From Bacillus weihaiensis (GTDB lineage Bacteria; Bacillota; Bacilli; Bacillales; Bacillaceae), in NCBI RefSeq assembly GCF_001889165.1, contig NZ_CP016020.1:1400501-1464500 (forward strand): a stretch of DNA of 64,000 nt, given 5' to 3'. The notes beneath the pieces are model-generated. The model was not told the origin of the DNA. It worked only from the letters and a program-made list of their open reading frames with translations, and did not search any database. Positions within the stretch are counted from its first letter, which is position 1. Each line of letters begins with the position of its first letter. This document shows, in pieces, positions 46,859 to 56,766 of this stretch. The position numbers and the translations under genes were made by a program.

Positions 46859-47842
46859 ATGCCTGTAATTTCATATATTGATGCCATTACAATGGCGATG
46901 AAAGAAGAAATGGAACGCGATGAGAAGGTATTTGTTCTTGGAGAAGATGTAGGTAGAAAAGGTGGCGTTTTCAAGGCTACTTCAGGTTTATATGATCAAT
47001 TTGGTGAAGAGAGAGTCATTGATACACCGCTTGCAGAATCAGCTATAGCTGGAGTTGGTATTGGGGCTGCCATGTACGGATTGCGCCCTATTGCTGAGAT
47101 GCAATTTGCTGATTTTATCATGCCAGCAGTCAATCAAATTATCTCAGAGGCAGCGAAAGTACGTTACCGATCAAATAATGATTGGAGCTGTCCTATTACG
47201 ATTCGTGCACCATTTGGTGGTGGAGTTCATGGAGCTTTATATCATTCACAATCTGTTGAGGCAGTGTTTGCCAACCAGCCTGGATTGAAAATTGTGATTC
47301 CTTCTACTCCATATGACGCAAAAGGCTTACTGAAAGCAGCTATTCGTGATGAGGATCCCGTATTATTTTTCGAACATAAACGTGCGTATCGCTTAATAAA
47401 AGGCGAAGTGCCGACCGAGGATTATGTATTACCAATCGGTAAAGCGGATGTAAAACGTGAAGGAGAAGATGTGACCATTATCACGTACGGACTATGTGTA
47501 CATTTTGCCTTACAAGCTGCAGAACGCTTGGAAAATGATGGAATCTCCACTCACATTCTTGATTTAAGGACGGTCTATCCACTTGATAAGGAAGCAATTA
47601 TTGAAGCTGCTTCGAAAACAGGGAAGGTCTTGCTTGTAACAGAAGATACATTAGAAGGTAGCATAATGAGTGAAGTATCTGCAATAATTGCGGAAAATTG
47701 CCTTTTTGATTTAGATGCTCCGATTATGAGATTAGCAGGTCCAGATGTACCGGCAATGCCTTATGCTCCAACGATGGAAAAATTCTTTATGGTTAATCCA
47801 GATAAAGTAGAAGAAGCATTAAGGAAATTAGCAGAGTTCTAA
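46859..47842 (+). CDS. bkdAB: Branched-chain 2-oxo acid dehydrogenase E1 beta
   Basis: Forms the E1 heterotetramer with BkdAA. FVLGEDVGRKGGVFKATSGL near 26, DTPLAESAIAGVGIGAAMYG near 55, and C-terminal DLRTVYPLDKEAI near 236 are transketolase-like E1 beta motifs. 327 residues. It starts 12 bp after bkdAA. Confidence 0.96.
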   Translation: MPVISYIDAITMAMKEEMERDEKVFVLGEDVGRKGGVFKATSGLYDQFGEERVIDTPLAESAIAGVGIGAAMYGLRPIAEMQFADFIMPAVNQIISEAAKVRYRSNNDWSCPITIRAPFGGGVHGALYHSQSVEAVFANQPGLKIVIPSTPYDAKGLLKAAIRDEDPVLFFEHKRAYRLIKGEVPTEDYVLPIGKADVKREGEDVTIITYGLCVHFALQAAERLENDGISTHILDLRTVYPLDKEAIIEAASKTGKVLLVTEDTLEGSIMSEVSAIIAENCLFDLDAPIMRLAGPDVPAMPYAPTMEKFFMVNPDKVEEALRKLAEF

Positions 47843-47871
47843 TCTAAACCCTTTAAAAAGGAGGTAAAATC

Positions 47872-49185
47872 GTGGCGATTGAACAAATAAAAATGCCCCA
47901 ACTAGGCGAAAGTGTAACAGAAGGAACAATAAGTAAATGGCTTGTTGTAGCCGGGGACAAAGTAAACAAATATGATCCAATTGCAGAAGTCATGACGGAT
48001 AAAGTAAATGCTGAGGTTCCATCATCTTTTACCGGTGTAATTAAGGAGTTAATTGCAAAGGAAGATGAAACACTAGCAGTAGGTGAAATTATTTGCACGA
48101 TAGAAGTGGAAGGAACAGATAGTCCTTCTGAAAAACAAACAGAATCTGGACAAATATCTAATCCAAAAACAGAAGAAAATCAACACACTTCCCATGAGAG
48201 TCAAGCGAATAAAAAACGATATTCACCTGCTGTTCTTAAAATCGCTCAAGAAAATAATATTGATCTTAGCTTAGTAAATGGAACAGGTGCAGGTGGACGT
48301 ATTACAAGAAAAGATCTTTTGAAATTGATTGAAACGGGAGCAATTCCTACTTCAAGTGCAGGAAAGACAAAGGAAGATAACGTTCAAGAGCAGCCGGAAA
48401 ATCCCGTTCAAACGTCAACAGTACAGGACTCAAAACCTGCTGCAAAGCAAGAAACTGCTTATTCCGCTCCACCATCAATGCCTGGTGATATTGAAATTCC
48501 TGTATCAGGTGTAAGAAAAGCCATTGCTGCAAATATGGTTCGAAGTAAGCAAGAGGCTCCGCATGCTTGGATGATGATGGAAGTAGATGTAACGAATTTA
48601 GTTGAATATCGTACGACCATTAAAGATGAATTTAAGAAAAAAGAAGGCTTTAACTTAACATTCTTTGCTTTTTTTGTGAAAGCAATTGCTCAAGCACTTA
48701 AGGAGTTTCCACAAATTAACTCCATGTGGGCAGGAGACAAGATTATTCAAAAGAAAGACATCAATATTTCAATCGCAGTGGCCACAGATGACTCTTTATT
48801 TGTTCCTGTTATTAAAGCGGCTGATGAGAAAACGATTAAAGGTATTGCTAGAGAAATAACGGAACTTGCTCAAAAAGTAAGAAATGGAAAGCTGACTTCT
48901 GCAGATATGCAAGGCGGTACGTTTACAGTGAACAATACAGGCTCATTTGGTTCCGTACAATCTATGGGAATTATTAATTATCCACAAGCAGCTATCGTTC
49001 AAGTAGAATCCATTGTCAAAAGACCAGTAGTAATGAATAATGGGATGATGGCAGTCCGTGATATGGTAAACCTTTGCATGTCACTTGATCATCGAGTGTT
49101 AGATGGCTTAATATGTGGACGTTTCTTAGCAAGAGTAAAAGAAATTCTAGAGCAAACATCAAAAGAAACGACATCCATTTATTAA
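47872..49185 (+). CDS. bkdB: Branched-chain 2-oxo acid dehydrogenase E2 (lipoamide acyltransferase)
   Basis: Core of the complex; moves acyl groups from E1 to CoA. One lipoyl domain (about 1-80) with Lys44 in MTDKVNAEV, a linker, the E1/E3-binding domain YSPAVLKIAQENNID (about 120-155), a second Pro/Gln-rich linker and the catalytic domain (about 205-437) with LSLDHRVLDG carrying the active His. 437 residues. Last operon gene; a terminator follows. Confidence 0.96.
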   Translation: MAIEQIKMPQLGESVTEGTISKWLVVAGDKVNKYDPIAEVMTDKVNAEVPSSFTGVIKELIAKEDETLAVGEIICTIEVEGTDSPSEKQTESGQISNPKTEENQHTSHESQANKKRYSPAVLKIAQENNIDLSLVNGTGAGGRITRKDLLKLIETGAIPTSSAGKTKEDNVQEQPENPVQTSTVQDSKPAAKQETAYSAPPSMPGDIEIPVSGVRKAIAANMVRSKQEAPHAWMMMEVDVTNLVEYRTTIKDEFKKKEGFNLTFFAFFVKAIAQALKEFPQINSMWAGDKIIQKKDINISIAVATDDSLFVPVIKAADEKTIKGIAREITELAQKVRNGKLTSADMQGGTFTVNNTGSFGSVQSMGIINYPQAAIVQVESIVKRPVVMNNGMMAVRDMVNLCMSLDHRVLDGLICGRFLARVKEILEQTSKETTSIY

Positions 49186-49270
49186 GGGTGTTTCCATAAA
49201 CTTTGTAGCTTATAATAAGCGAAGAAGGAAAATGCCTTGTAAAAAGTATAGTGGTATCTTAGTCTTCATT

Positions 49271-49309
49271 AAAAACACACCAACTAGGTAAAAATTGGTG
49301 TGTTTTTAT
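49271..49309 (+). terminator. Intrinsic terminator of the bkd operon
   Basis: AAAAACACACCAA / TTGGTGTGTTTTT perfect 13-bp stem, about 85 nt after bkdB. Confidence 0.8.
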
Positions 49310-49397
49310 TGTTGCTTGGGGAGATATAAAAAGCATCTATTATAGATAAGCTTCGACATCAAGCATTAGGCATCTGACTTTCTTATATTAGCTTATT

Positions 49398-49521
49398 TAG
49401 AAGAGGCTGGGACAAAACAAAGAGCCAGGCACCCTCCGATACAATCTATTGTGTGCACTAGATAAATCAGTGCGTACATATAGTCGTTACGATAAGGTGC
49501 CAGACACTTCTGTCCCAGCCT
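49398..49521 (-). repeat. Dispersed palindromic element family B, copy B2
   Basis: Ends pair as AGAGGCTGGGACA with TGTCCCAGCCTCT (perfect 13 bp). Inside, GCCAGGCACC pairs with GGTGCCAGAC, and TGTGCACTA with AGTGCGTACA, so the element is a nested palindrome of about 124 bp. Its reverse complement matches B1 at 33431-33549. Confidence 0.8.
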
Positions 49522-49574
49522 CTCTCTACCTTATACTTGTCACCTATAGCTGGGTCATGTGCTTTTCTTAAAAA

Positions 49575-49692
49575 ATGACTTGGTTTTCGCAGAGATTGTT
49601 GCTTTCCTGAAAAATCCCAAGTGCCGGATTTTTCACATGTGTTCAAGCCTCACCTGTTTGGAAAGCGAGAGCAGCTTTTTTCTTTCTTACTT
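49575..49692 (-). repeat. Dispersed repeat family A, copy A2
   Basis: Reverse complement matches A1 (5129-5223): AGAAAGAAAAAAGCT, CTCTC, the hairpin GAAAAATCC / GGATTTTTC (arms 49609-49617 and 49626-49634) and ACAATCT are shared. It carries about 20-25 extra bases before the hairpin compared with A1. Confidence 0.7.
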
Positions 49693-49768
49693 TGGTAATA
49701 GGTATGAAAGTTGACGATATTCTTTGAAATAATAACTTACCTTTTTTATTTTTATAACGAAAGGCCTT

Positions 49769-50668
49769 TTACGAGGGAACTAAAAATTGAAAGTGATCTT
49801 GTAAAAACTGAATATTTGCTGGAGTAGACGAAGAAACTTCACCATCCATATCTAAGGGCATTGGTTTTTCAGTTTCAATTTCTATGTGTGATGCTTTATA
49901 GCATGTTAGTACGTTAGGATTGTAGTTCAAATGATTTTTCTTACTAGCAACTATTTTAATAACCTCCATTAGTGTAGCAAAATCAGTTTTTTTAATCACA
50001 TACACTTCACCGATGCCATCATTAAGTGAGCTTTCTTGAATAGGAATATTATTTGTGCCAATATAGTGACCATTAGTTACTAAAATCATAACTGCATCTC
50101 CTGTTCTTTTTTCATGATCAAGTGTCATCGAATAAGAAAAGGTCTCACTATTTCCAATTGATTTTAAAGCACTAACATAATAACTAATAGAACCTAACAA
50201 TGATTTTTCTGTACTAGATCTATTTTTTGAAGCCTCGACAATTAATCCAACTCCTAAAAAATTAATGAAATACTGATTATTCATTCTTACCCCGTCTACA
50301 TGTATCACTTTACCAGTACTTAGAGCCTCACATGCACGATGAATTTCTTGTGGGATATTGAGAGAGCGAGTCATGTCATTGCATGTACCTCCTGGTAGAG
50401 GTGCGATTATAGGGCGGTTTACGATGTCTCCTATTCCATTTATCACTTCATGTAAAGTCCCATCACCACCTAATACGAAAATAATGTCAACAATAGAAGA
50501 ATACTCAAATGATAGCTCTTTAGCATCTCCTTTCTTTGACGTCTTCCTTACTAGTAGCTCTTCAACAGATTGAGTAAGGAGTGTCGTATATTCTCCTAGA
50601 TTGCTTGCAGCATTTTTTTGTCCTGCAAGTTCATTATAGATTAAGAGAGCTTTCCTAAACTTCCTCAT
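49769..50668 (-). CDS. Diacylglycerol/lipid kinase family protein (BmrU-like)
   Basis: Probable lipid kinase of the DAGK catalytic family. LLIYNELAGQKNAASN at the N-terminus and the nucleotide loop VLGGDGTLHEVINGI near 70-84, with PLPGGTCNDMTRSLNIP near 95, are the family motifs. C-terminal MPLDMDGEVSSSTP is also typical. 299 residues. In B. subtilis a gene of this family and size (bmrU) lies close to the bkd operon, next to bmr; here bmr and bmrR are absent and the gene is on the minus strand. Orthology is inference. Confidence 0.85.
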   Translation of the reverse strand: MRKFRKALLIYNELAGQKNAASNLGEYTTLLTQSVEELLVRKTSKKGDAKELSFEYSSIVDIIFVLGGDGTLHEVINGIGDIVNRPIIAPLPGGTCNDMTRSLNIPQEIHRACEALSTGKVIHVDGVRMNNQYFINFLGVGLIVEASKNRSSTEKSLLGSISYYVSALKSIGNSETFSYSMTLDHEKRTGDAVMILVTNGHYIGTNNIPIQESSLNDGIGEVYVIKKTDFATLMEVIKIVASKKNHLNYNPNVLTCYKASHIEIETEKPMPLDMDGEVSSSTPANIQFLQDHFQFLVPS

Positions 50669-50902
50669 ATCAGCCGACTCCTTCCTTCTATTTAGTTAAA
50701 AATCCATACCCTAAATGTTAATATTGTATACATTCTTTTAGAGATGTTCATTGATGAAGGATGTAAAGTATAATAAAATAAAATTATGGATATTTTTGTA
50801 TGACTAAAATGTAAACGCATACAAAATTCTTCCTTTATTTAAGTAGAATGAATAAAAGCTTTCTGAGCATAGCAATGAGCAAAGGGGACATTCAATAAGG
50901 GG

Positions 50903-52807
50903 GTGAGCTTCCGAGTTGGAAGCAGAAACATGGGAGAAATTGAAGGAACAACTACTCATAATGTGAAAAAACAGCAATGGATTTCAGAAGCTGAAAATGC
51001 TATTAAGGGGTCTTTAGAAAGCTTACATAAAACGTTATATGAAGGTATAAAGATAAAACCATTGTATGATTTAGAGGATGTAGAAGATATAAATAAGATA
51101 AAAGGGATGAAAATACCACTGAAGGAATCAAGTAATAGTTGGAATATTAATCAATTATTGAGTGCAGATACTCCGTTAGAGCTAAATGAGAAAATCAACT
51201 ATGCAAAAAGTAGAGGGCAACATTCATTTTACCTTACTAATTTTAGTTTTATTCGTAAGAGTGAAGATCTAAACCTTGCTTTTCAATCAATTGATTGGAA
51301 AGAAGATACGCTCTTTTTTGATGTTAAATCCCAGTCAGATTTTTTATCTCAGTTTTTATATGAGCAATATAGGAAGAAACGTCTTCCTTATATAAAGGGT
51401 TTTCTAGGATTTGATCCTTATGAAGAATTACTAACAACGGGAGAATCAGATCTTACTTCCAAACTAGATTTTTTGGTGGACGTTATTCATTGGAAAGAAC
51501 GTAATAACGCTCCTACGAGAAGTATTTTAGTGAAAGGAAATCTATTTAACCAAGCTGGTGGGGATCCTATCCAACAGTTAACGTACACCTTTTCAGAAGC
51601 GTATGAAGTGATGATTAAGCTAATGAATCGTGGACTTTCAATCGATTTAATCGCTCGACACATGGTGATTTCTTTTGATATTGGACCTCATTTTTTCATG
51701 GAAATTGCAAAAATTAGGGCAGCTAAGCAGCTGTGGGTCTCACTATTACATGCATTAGGGTGTGAAAATGGAGAGGAAAAAATCTACATACATGCTAGTA
51801 CTAGTGTTCATGATCAAACGGCATATGATGTATATGGAAATTTATTACGAAGCACAACAGCTGGATTTTCTGCAGCAGTAGCGGGTGTAGACGAGTTAAC
51901 CATTCTTCCTTTCGATTCCGTACTTAAGGACTCTAGCCCTCTTGGGGAACGTATTGCTAGAAATACTCATTTTATCTTAAGAGATGAAAGTTTCTTATCT
52001 AACGTAATTGATCCATCTTCAGGCTCCTACTATATAGAGACGATAACTCATCAATTAGCTGAACAGGCTTGGGCTCAAATAAAGATGGCCGAAAATGATG
52101 GAGGTTTTGAAGAAAGGTTAAAAACCAAGATCATTCAAAAGGAACTTCAAAAATCTTTAAGGGAAAAAATAGATGAGGTGAACGATAGAACGAAGCAGGT
52201 TATTGGCATAAATGTATACGCTAATGTAATGGATCCCCATCCTACGATTAAAATGAAGGATTCTTCCAATCAAATAGCTGAAAGAGATGACACCCATTTA
52301 TCTCTTCTAACTAATTCTCATATACCACTTATGAGAAAAGAAGAGAAAGTAACGATACAACCTATTCAAACAATTAGGTATGTAGAGCATATTGAAACTC
52401 TTCGACAAAAAGCAAATGTTACTAAATTAGATTTGCAAAGTAAAAGTAAGATATTTGTTGTAACGGTAGGTCTACTGAAAAATCACAAAACGATGTTAGA
52501 TAAAGTAAGTGGAATCTTAGCCGTTGGAGGACTTAGTTGCACAACTATTTCTTTTAAAGAGTTTGAGAAGGTAGAAAAAGGAGTCATTTATATTTTCTGT
52601 GGGAAAGAGTCTGATTTTGAGGATTTACATTTTACTTTTATCCGAAGCTATAAGAAAAAGAATCCAGGTTCGTCTTTCTATATAACAAGTAAAGGGACGG
52701 AACAAATACGTAAAGAGTACCCAATAGATGGAGCTATAACAGATCAACTCAATATCTATGATTTTCTCCAAACCATTCTGTCGAAATTGGAGGATGATTC
52801 CAGATGA
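50903..52807 (+). CDS. mutA: Methylmalonyl-CoA mutase small subunit
   Basis: Non-catalytic partner of MutB in adenosylcobalamin-dependent conversion of methylmalonyl-CoA to succinyl-CoA. [11 protein letters not shown] and the [10 protein letters not shown] segment near residue 50 are the family N-terminal pattern; the barrel and a shortened C-terminal domain follow. That C-terminal domain lacks the DxHxxG cobalamin motif, as expected for MutA. 634 residues. The start is unsure: GTG 50903 overlaps GGGGGTGAG, which is better placed for an out-of-frame TTG at 50916; ATG 50930 and GTG 50963 are other in-frame choices. Confidence 0.9.
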   Translation: MSFRVGSRNMGEIEGTTTHNVKKQQWISEAENAIKGSLESLHKTLYEGIKIKPLYDLEDVEDINKIKGMKIPLKESSNSWNINQLLSADTPLELNEKINYAKSRGQHSFYLTNFSFIRKSEDLNLAFQSIDWKEDTLFFDVKSQSDFLSQFLYEQYRKKRLPYIKGFLGFDPYEELLTTGESDLTSKLDFLVDVIHWKERNNAPTRSILVKGNLFNQAGGDPIQQLTYTFSEAYEVMIKLMNRGLSIDLIARHMVISFDIGPHFFMEIAKIRAAKQLWVSLLHALGCENGEEKIYIHASTSVHDQTAYDVYGNLLRSTTAGFSAAVAGVDELTILPFDSVLKDSSPLGERIARNTHFILRDESFLSNVIDPSSGSYYIETITHQLAEQAWAQIKMAENDGGFEERLKTKIIQKELQKSLREKIDEVNDRTKQVIGINVYANVMDPHPTIKMKDSSNQIAERDDTHLSLLTNSHIPLMRKEEKVTIQPIQTIRYVEHIETLRQKANVTKLDLQSKSKIFVVTVGLLKNHKTMLDKVSGILAVGGLSCTTISFKEFEKVEKGVIYIFCGKESDFEDLHFTFIRSYKKKNPGSSFYITSKGTEQIRKEYPIDGAITDQLNIYDFLQTILSKLEDDSR

Positions 52808-54948
52808 AAAGACCCAAACTTACTGATGCTCCATTAGTAAAAGTCCATCACAATGTGTTAAATACTGCTTCTTTTATTACGAATGAACAAATTAGCGTAC
52901 AAAATAGCTATACTGCTGAAGATAATGAAAATTTAGCTCACTTAGGGACTTTTCCTGGTATTCAACCATATGTAAGAGGACCTTATGCAACGATGTATGC
53001 AAGTAGACCTTGGACAATCCGGCAATACGCAGGTTTTTCTACAGCAGAGGAGAGTAATGCATTTTACCGCCGTAATCTTGAGATGGGACAAAAGGGCTTA
53101 TCCGTTGCATTTGATTTAGCCACTCATAGAGGCTATGATTCGGACCACCCCCGAGTTGAAGGTGATGTAGGGAAAGCTGGTGTAGCCATTGATTCGCTAT
53201 TAGATATGATGATTTTATTTGATCAGATCCCTCTAGATAGGATGTCCGTTTCTATGACGATGAATGGAGCGGTTTTACCAATTATGGCTTTTTATATTGT
53301 CACCGCCGAAGAACAGGGTGTTTCAAAAGAAAAGTTATCTGGCACCATTCAAAATGATATTTTGAAGGAATATATGGTTAGAAATACGTATATTTATCCA
53401 CCTGAAATGTCTATGAGAATTATAGGAGATATTTTTGAGTATACAGCTAACTATATGCCGAAATTTAATAGTATTAGTATATCAGGCTATCATATGCAAG
53501 AGGCAGGTGCTCCAGCTGATTTAGAATTAGCCTATACATTAGCAGACGGTCTAGAATATATTCGAACAGGTCTTAAATCAGGCTTAACGATTGATCAGTT
53601 TGCTCCAAGATTATCGTTCTTCTGGGCAATAGGGATGAATTATTTCATGGAAGTAGCGAAGATGAGAGCCGCTCGTTACTTATGGTCTGAAATCGTCCAA
53701 CAGTTTGAACCAAAAAATCCCAAATCCTTAGCGTTAAGAACACATTCGCAAACATCTGGTTGGAGTTTAACAGAGCAGGATCCTTATAATAATGTAGTAA
53801 GAACTTGTTTAGAGGCACATGCAGCAGCAATGGGGCATACACAATCTCTTCATACCAATGCGTTAGATGAAGCAATTGCATTACCTACAGAATTTTCAGC
53901 TCGAATCGCTCGAAATACGCAGCTTTATCTTCAAAATGAGACTGGTATTTGTGATGTGATCGATCCTTGGGGTGGTTCACATTATGTTGAATCACTAACA
54001 AATGAGCTGATTCAAAGGGCCAAAACGCATATAAATGAAATCGAGAAGTTAGGTGGTATGACCAAGGCTATTGAAACAGGGCTGCCTAAGATGAAAATTG
54101 AAGAAGCAGCTGCAAGAAGACAAGCGAAGATAGACTCTGGAAAAGAAGTCATTATAGGTGTGAATCAATTTAAGCTTGAGGAAGAAGAACCAATTGACAT
54201 TCTGTCGATCGACAATACGGAAGTACGAAAAAAACAAATAGAACGGATTCATCAACTAAAAGAGAATCGTAATGAACGGGAAGTAACCAAAGCATTAGAT
54301 AGGCTAACACTTGCATGTGAAACCAACGAGGGAAATCTACTTGAATTGGCTGTTGAGGCAGCAAGAGCAAGAGCAACGTTAGGTGAAATCTCTTATGCCA
54401 TTGAGAAGGTGAGTAAACGTCATCAAGCGATGATTCGTTCAATAAGTGGTGTATATAGCTCAGAATATTCCAATGAGGAGGAAATTGAACAGGTTCGCGA
54501 AAAAACTAATCAGTTCTACGAGCTTGAAGGGAGACGACCACGTATTCTAATTGCGAAAATGGGCCAAGACGGTCATGATCGTGGAGCGAAGGTCATATCG
54601 ACTGCTTTTGCTGACTTAGGTTTCGATGTGGACATTGGACCACTCTTTCAAACACCAGCAGAAACGGCAGATCAAGCAGTCGAAAATGATGTTCATGTAG
54701 TTGGTATGAGTTCACTAGCAGCTGGTCACAATACACTGCTTCCACATCTCATAAAGGAATTGAAAAAACGTGGGAGAGAGGATATTTTGGTGATTGTTGG
54801 AGGTGTAATCCCGCCTCAGGATTATGAGCAATTAAAAAAGAATGGAGCAGCTGAAATTTTTGGGCCTGGTACGGTTATCCCGGTTGCTGCGATGAAAGTG
54901 ATTGATAAGATTCTGGAACGTTTAGGGTACGAGGAAACGTTTGAATGA
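52804..54948 (+). CDS. mutB: Methylmalonyl-CoA mutase large subunit
   Basis: Catalytic, B12-dependent subunit. TIM barrel (about 30-550) with [20 protein letters not shown] near 59 and [19 protein letters not shown] near 312, then the cobalamin domain with [12 protein letters not shown] near 597 (base-off His) and [14 protein letters not shown] near 659. 714 residues is typical. It overlaps mutA and meaB by 4 bp each, so the three should be translated together. Confidence 0.97.
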   Translation: MKRPKLTDAPLVKVHHNVLNTASFITNEQISVQNSYTAEDNENLAHLGTFPGIQPYVRGPYATMYASRPWTIRQYAGFSTAEESNAFYRRNLEMGQKGLSVAFDLATHRGYDSDHPRVEGDVGKAGVAIDSLLDMMILFDQIPLDRMSVSMTMNGAVLPIMAFYIVTAEEQGVSKEKLSGTIQNDILKEYMVRNTYIYPPEMSMRIIGDIFEYTANYMPKFNSISISGYHMQEAGAPADLELAYTLADGLEYIRTGLKSGLTIDQFAPRLSFFWAIGMNYFMEVAKMRAARYLWSEIVQQFEPKNPKSLALRTHSQTSGWSLTEQDPYNNVVRTCLEAHAAAMGHTQSLHTNALDEAIALPTEFSARIARNTQLYLQNETGICDVIDPWGGSHYVESLTNELIQRAKTHINEIEKLGGMTKAIETGLPKMKIEEAAARRQAKIDSGKEVIIGVNQFKLEEEEPIDILSIDNTEVRKKQIERIHQLKENRNEREVTKALDRLTLACETNEGNLLELAVEAARARATLGEISYAIEKVSKRHQAMIRSISGVYSSEYSNEEEIEQVREKTNQFYELEGRRPRILIAKMGQDGHDRGAKVISTAFADLGFDVDIGPLFQTPAETADQAVENDVHVVGMSSLAAGHNTLLPHLIKELKKRGREDILVIVGGVIPPQDYEQLKKNGAAEIFGPGTVIPVAAMKVIDKILERLGYEETFE

Positions 54949-55961
54949 CCTGGCAATCAAAAAATCAAAGGCAAATACCGACGGAAGAGTATGTCAAAGG
55001 AATCAAAGAAGGGAATCGAACAGTATTAGCACGAGCCATAACGTTAGTTGAAAGTAATGCAGAACGTCATTTCATTCAGGCTCAACAATTAATCGAATCT
55101 CTCTTAAAAGAGCCATCAAATTCTATACGTATAGGCATAACGGGTGTACCAGGTGCAGGGAAAAGCACATTTATTGATTCATTTGGTTCACTTTTATGTA
55201 ATCAAGGACATAGAGTCGCTGTTCTAGCGGTAGACCCTAGTAGTCAAGTCTCTAACGGAAGTATTATGGGGGATAAAACAAGAATGGAACGGTTGTCTCG
55301 TCATCCTAATGCCTTTATAAGACCTTCACCTTCTGGAGGGAATTTAGGTGGGGTATCTAGAAAAACAAGAGAAACCATTCTATTATGTGAAGCTGCAGGA
55401 TATGATGTAATCATTGTGGAAACTATGGGGGTCGGACAGGGAGAATTCGTCGTAAGAGAAATGGTAGATTTCTTTTTACTTCTTGTTCTTACAGGAGCTG
55501 GAGATGAGCTTCAAACGATGAAAAAGGGAATTATGGAATTACCTGATTTAGTTGTTGTGAACAAAGCTGACGGAGATAATATGATGAAGGCTGAAAGAGC
55601 TAAACAAGAATACGGTAGTATTCTACATTTCTTAAAACCATATACACCAAATTGGACGACGATCACCCTAACAGCATCTGCTCTGAAAGAAACAGGGATT
55701 AAGGATATTTGGGACAGAGTCATGGAATTTGAACATGTAACAAAGAAAAACGGCTTCTTCTATGAGAGGAGAAAGAACCAGCAAACAGAATGGCTATACT
55801 CCTTATTAACACATGAGTTACATCACCTGTTTTTTACAAATTCTTCTGTGAAAAAGCAGTTACCTCTTTTTGAAGAACAAATAAGAATGGGAGAAAAAAC
55901 TGTGTCAGCAAGTGCATTAGAAATACTATCTCTTTTCCTTGAAAAAATAAAAAATGAGTAG
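54945..55961 (+). CDS. meaB: MeaB-type GTPase chaperone of methylmalonyl-CoA mutase
   Basis: Protects and reactivates the mutase and gates cofactor loading. G3E P-loop [15 protein letters not shown] near 64, [18 protein letters not shown] near 98, ETMGVGQGE near 160, and guanine motif VNKADGDN near 206. 338 residues is normal. Overlaps mutB by 4 bp. Confidence 0.95.
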   Translation: MTWQSKNQRQIPTEEYVKGIKEGNRTVLARAITLVESNAERHFIQAQQLIESLLKEPSNSIRIGITGVPGAGKSTFIDSFGSLLCNQGHRVAVLAVDPSSQVSNGSIMGDKTRMERLSRHPNAFIRPSPSGGNLGGVSRKTRETILLCEAAGYDVIIVETMGVGQGEFVVREMVDFFLLLVLTGAGDELQTMKKGIMELPDLVVVNKADGDNMMKAERAKQEYGSILHFLKPYTPNWTTITLTASALKETGIKDIWDRVMEFEHVTKKNGFFYERRKNQQTEWLYSLLTHELHHLFFTNSSVKKQLPLFEEQIRMGEKTVSASALEILSLFLEKIKNE

Positions 55962-56038
55962 GTTAAAATCATTCATTTGCCGAAAGTGAGTAATTATTGA
56001 TAAAATGAAAGTACTGAAAGATAAAGGAGAGGTTTTGC

Positions 56039-56476
56039 TTGAATATTGATTTTAATTTATTTATGAATGATGTTGTGCAACAAGCTCGAAATGAAATTGT
56101 TGCTGCAGGATACACACAATTAACAACACCTGAAGAGGTTGATGAAACACTTAATAAAAAAGGTACAACATTAGTTATGATCAATAGTGTTTGTGGATGT
56201 GCAGGTGGAATTGCTAGACCAGCAGCTGCACATGCTGTTCACTATGACAAGCGTCCAGATCAATTTGTGACAGTATTTGCAGGACAAGACAAAGAAGCAA
56301 CTGCAAGCGCACGTGAAATGTTTACAGGATATCCTCCTTCTTCACCATCTTTCGCTTTATTAAAAGATGGAAAGCTAATGACAATGGTAGAACGTCATGA
56401 AATTGAAGGTCATGATCCAATGTCAGTCGTTTCAAAACTTCAAGCTGCCTTCGATGAATATTGCGAAGAAATCTAA
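56039..56476 (+). CDS. brxB: Bacilliredoxin BrxB (YqiW)
   Basis: Removes bacillithiol from S-bacillithiolated proteins during thiol stress. The CGC active site lies in [10 protein letters not shown]-like [18 protein letters not shown] near residue 50. 145 residues, close to B. subtilis YqiW across its length. TTG start with GGAGAGG upstream. A strong terminator follows. Confidence 0.95.
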   Translation: MNIDFNLFMNDVVQQARNEIVAAGYTQLTTPEEVDETLNKKGTTLVMINSVCGCAGGIARPAAAHAVHYDKRPDQFVTVFAGQDKEATASAREMFTGYPPSSPSFALLKDGKLMTMVERHEIEGHDPMSVVSKLQAAFDEYCEEI

Positions 56477-56478
56477 GT

Positions 56479-56516
56479 AAAAAGTTGATCCCGTCCGTCG
56501 GGATCAACTTTTTTTA
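56479..56516 (+). terminator. Intrinsic terminator of brxB
   Basis: AAAAAGTTGATCCCG / CGGGATCAACTTTTTT perfect stem with a 4-5 nt loop. Confidence 0.9.
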
Positions 56517-56638
56517 GTTTGTTGGGGCCAGGCCCTAAGTCCATTAAAGCGCTACTGTACTAAAGATGTCCAACATAATGTTTAGTGCGTTAAAACTTTA
56601 TATTACAAAAGTATAAGTTGACAGAAAAAACTGTTAAT

Positions 56639-56677
56639 ACATGTTTATAAAAATGTATTGCATAATTATAAACATGT
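56639..56677. promoter_or_regulatory. 12-bp perfect inverted repeat over the artP promoter
   Basis: ACATGTTTATAA (56639-56650) and TTATAAACATGT (56666-56677) flank a 15-bp centre. The right arm runs into the extended -10, and the centre holds the candidate -35, so binding here should block transcription. Confidence 0.65.
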
Positions 56678-56685
56678 GTTAAAAT
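56658..56685 (+). promoter_or_regulatory. Predicted promoter of artPQR
   Basis: TTGCAT (56658-56663), 16-bp spacer, TAAAAT (56680-56685) with an upstream TG (extended -10, TGTTAAAAT). It is about 80 bp before artP. Confidence 0.55.
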
Positions 56686-56766
56686 ACAATATATCGAATA
56701 TTTATTAGTTTTTATGCATAAAACAAAAGAGGAATTATCTTTAATACATTATAGGGGGAAACTAAA

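Larger units (their letters stand above)
49186..49768. other. Repeat-rich spacer between bkdB and the lipid-kinase gene
   Basis: About 580 bp without a gene. In order: a TTTCCATAAACTTTGTAGC motif (49190-49209, minus-strand relative of the TAGCAACAAA motif), the bkd terminator (49271-49309), element B2 (49398-49521) and element A2 (49575-49692). Confidence 0.65.

Noticed and set aside
56517-56560. GGGGCCAGGCCC stretch after brxB as a third family B copy
   Set aside because: Only a short block resembles family B and the rest does not align.
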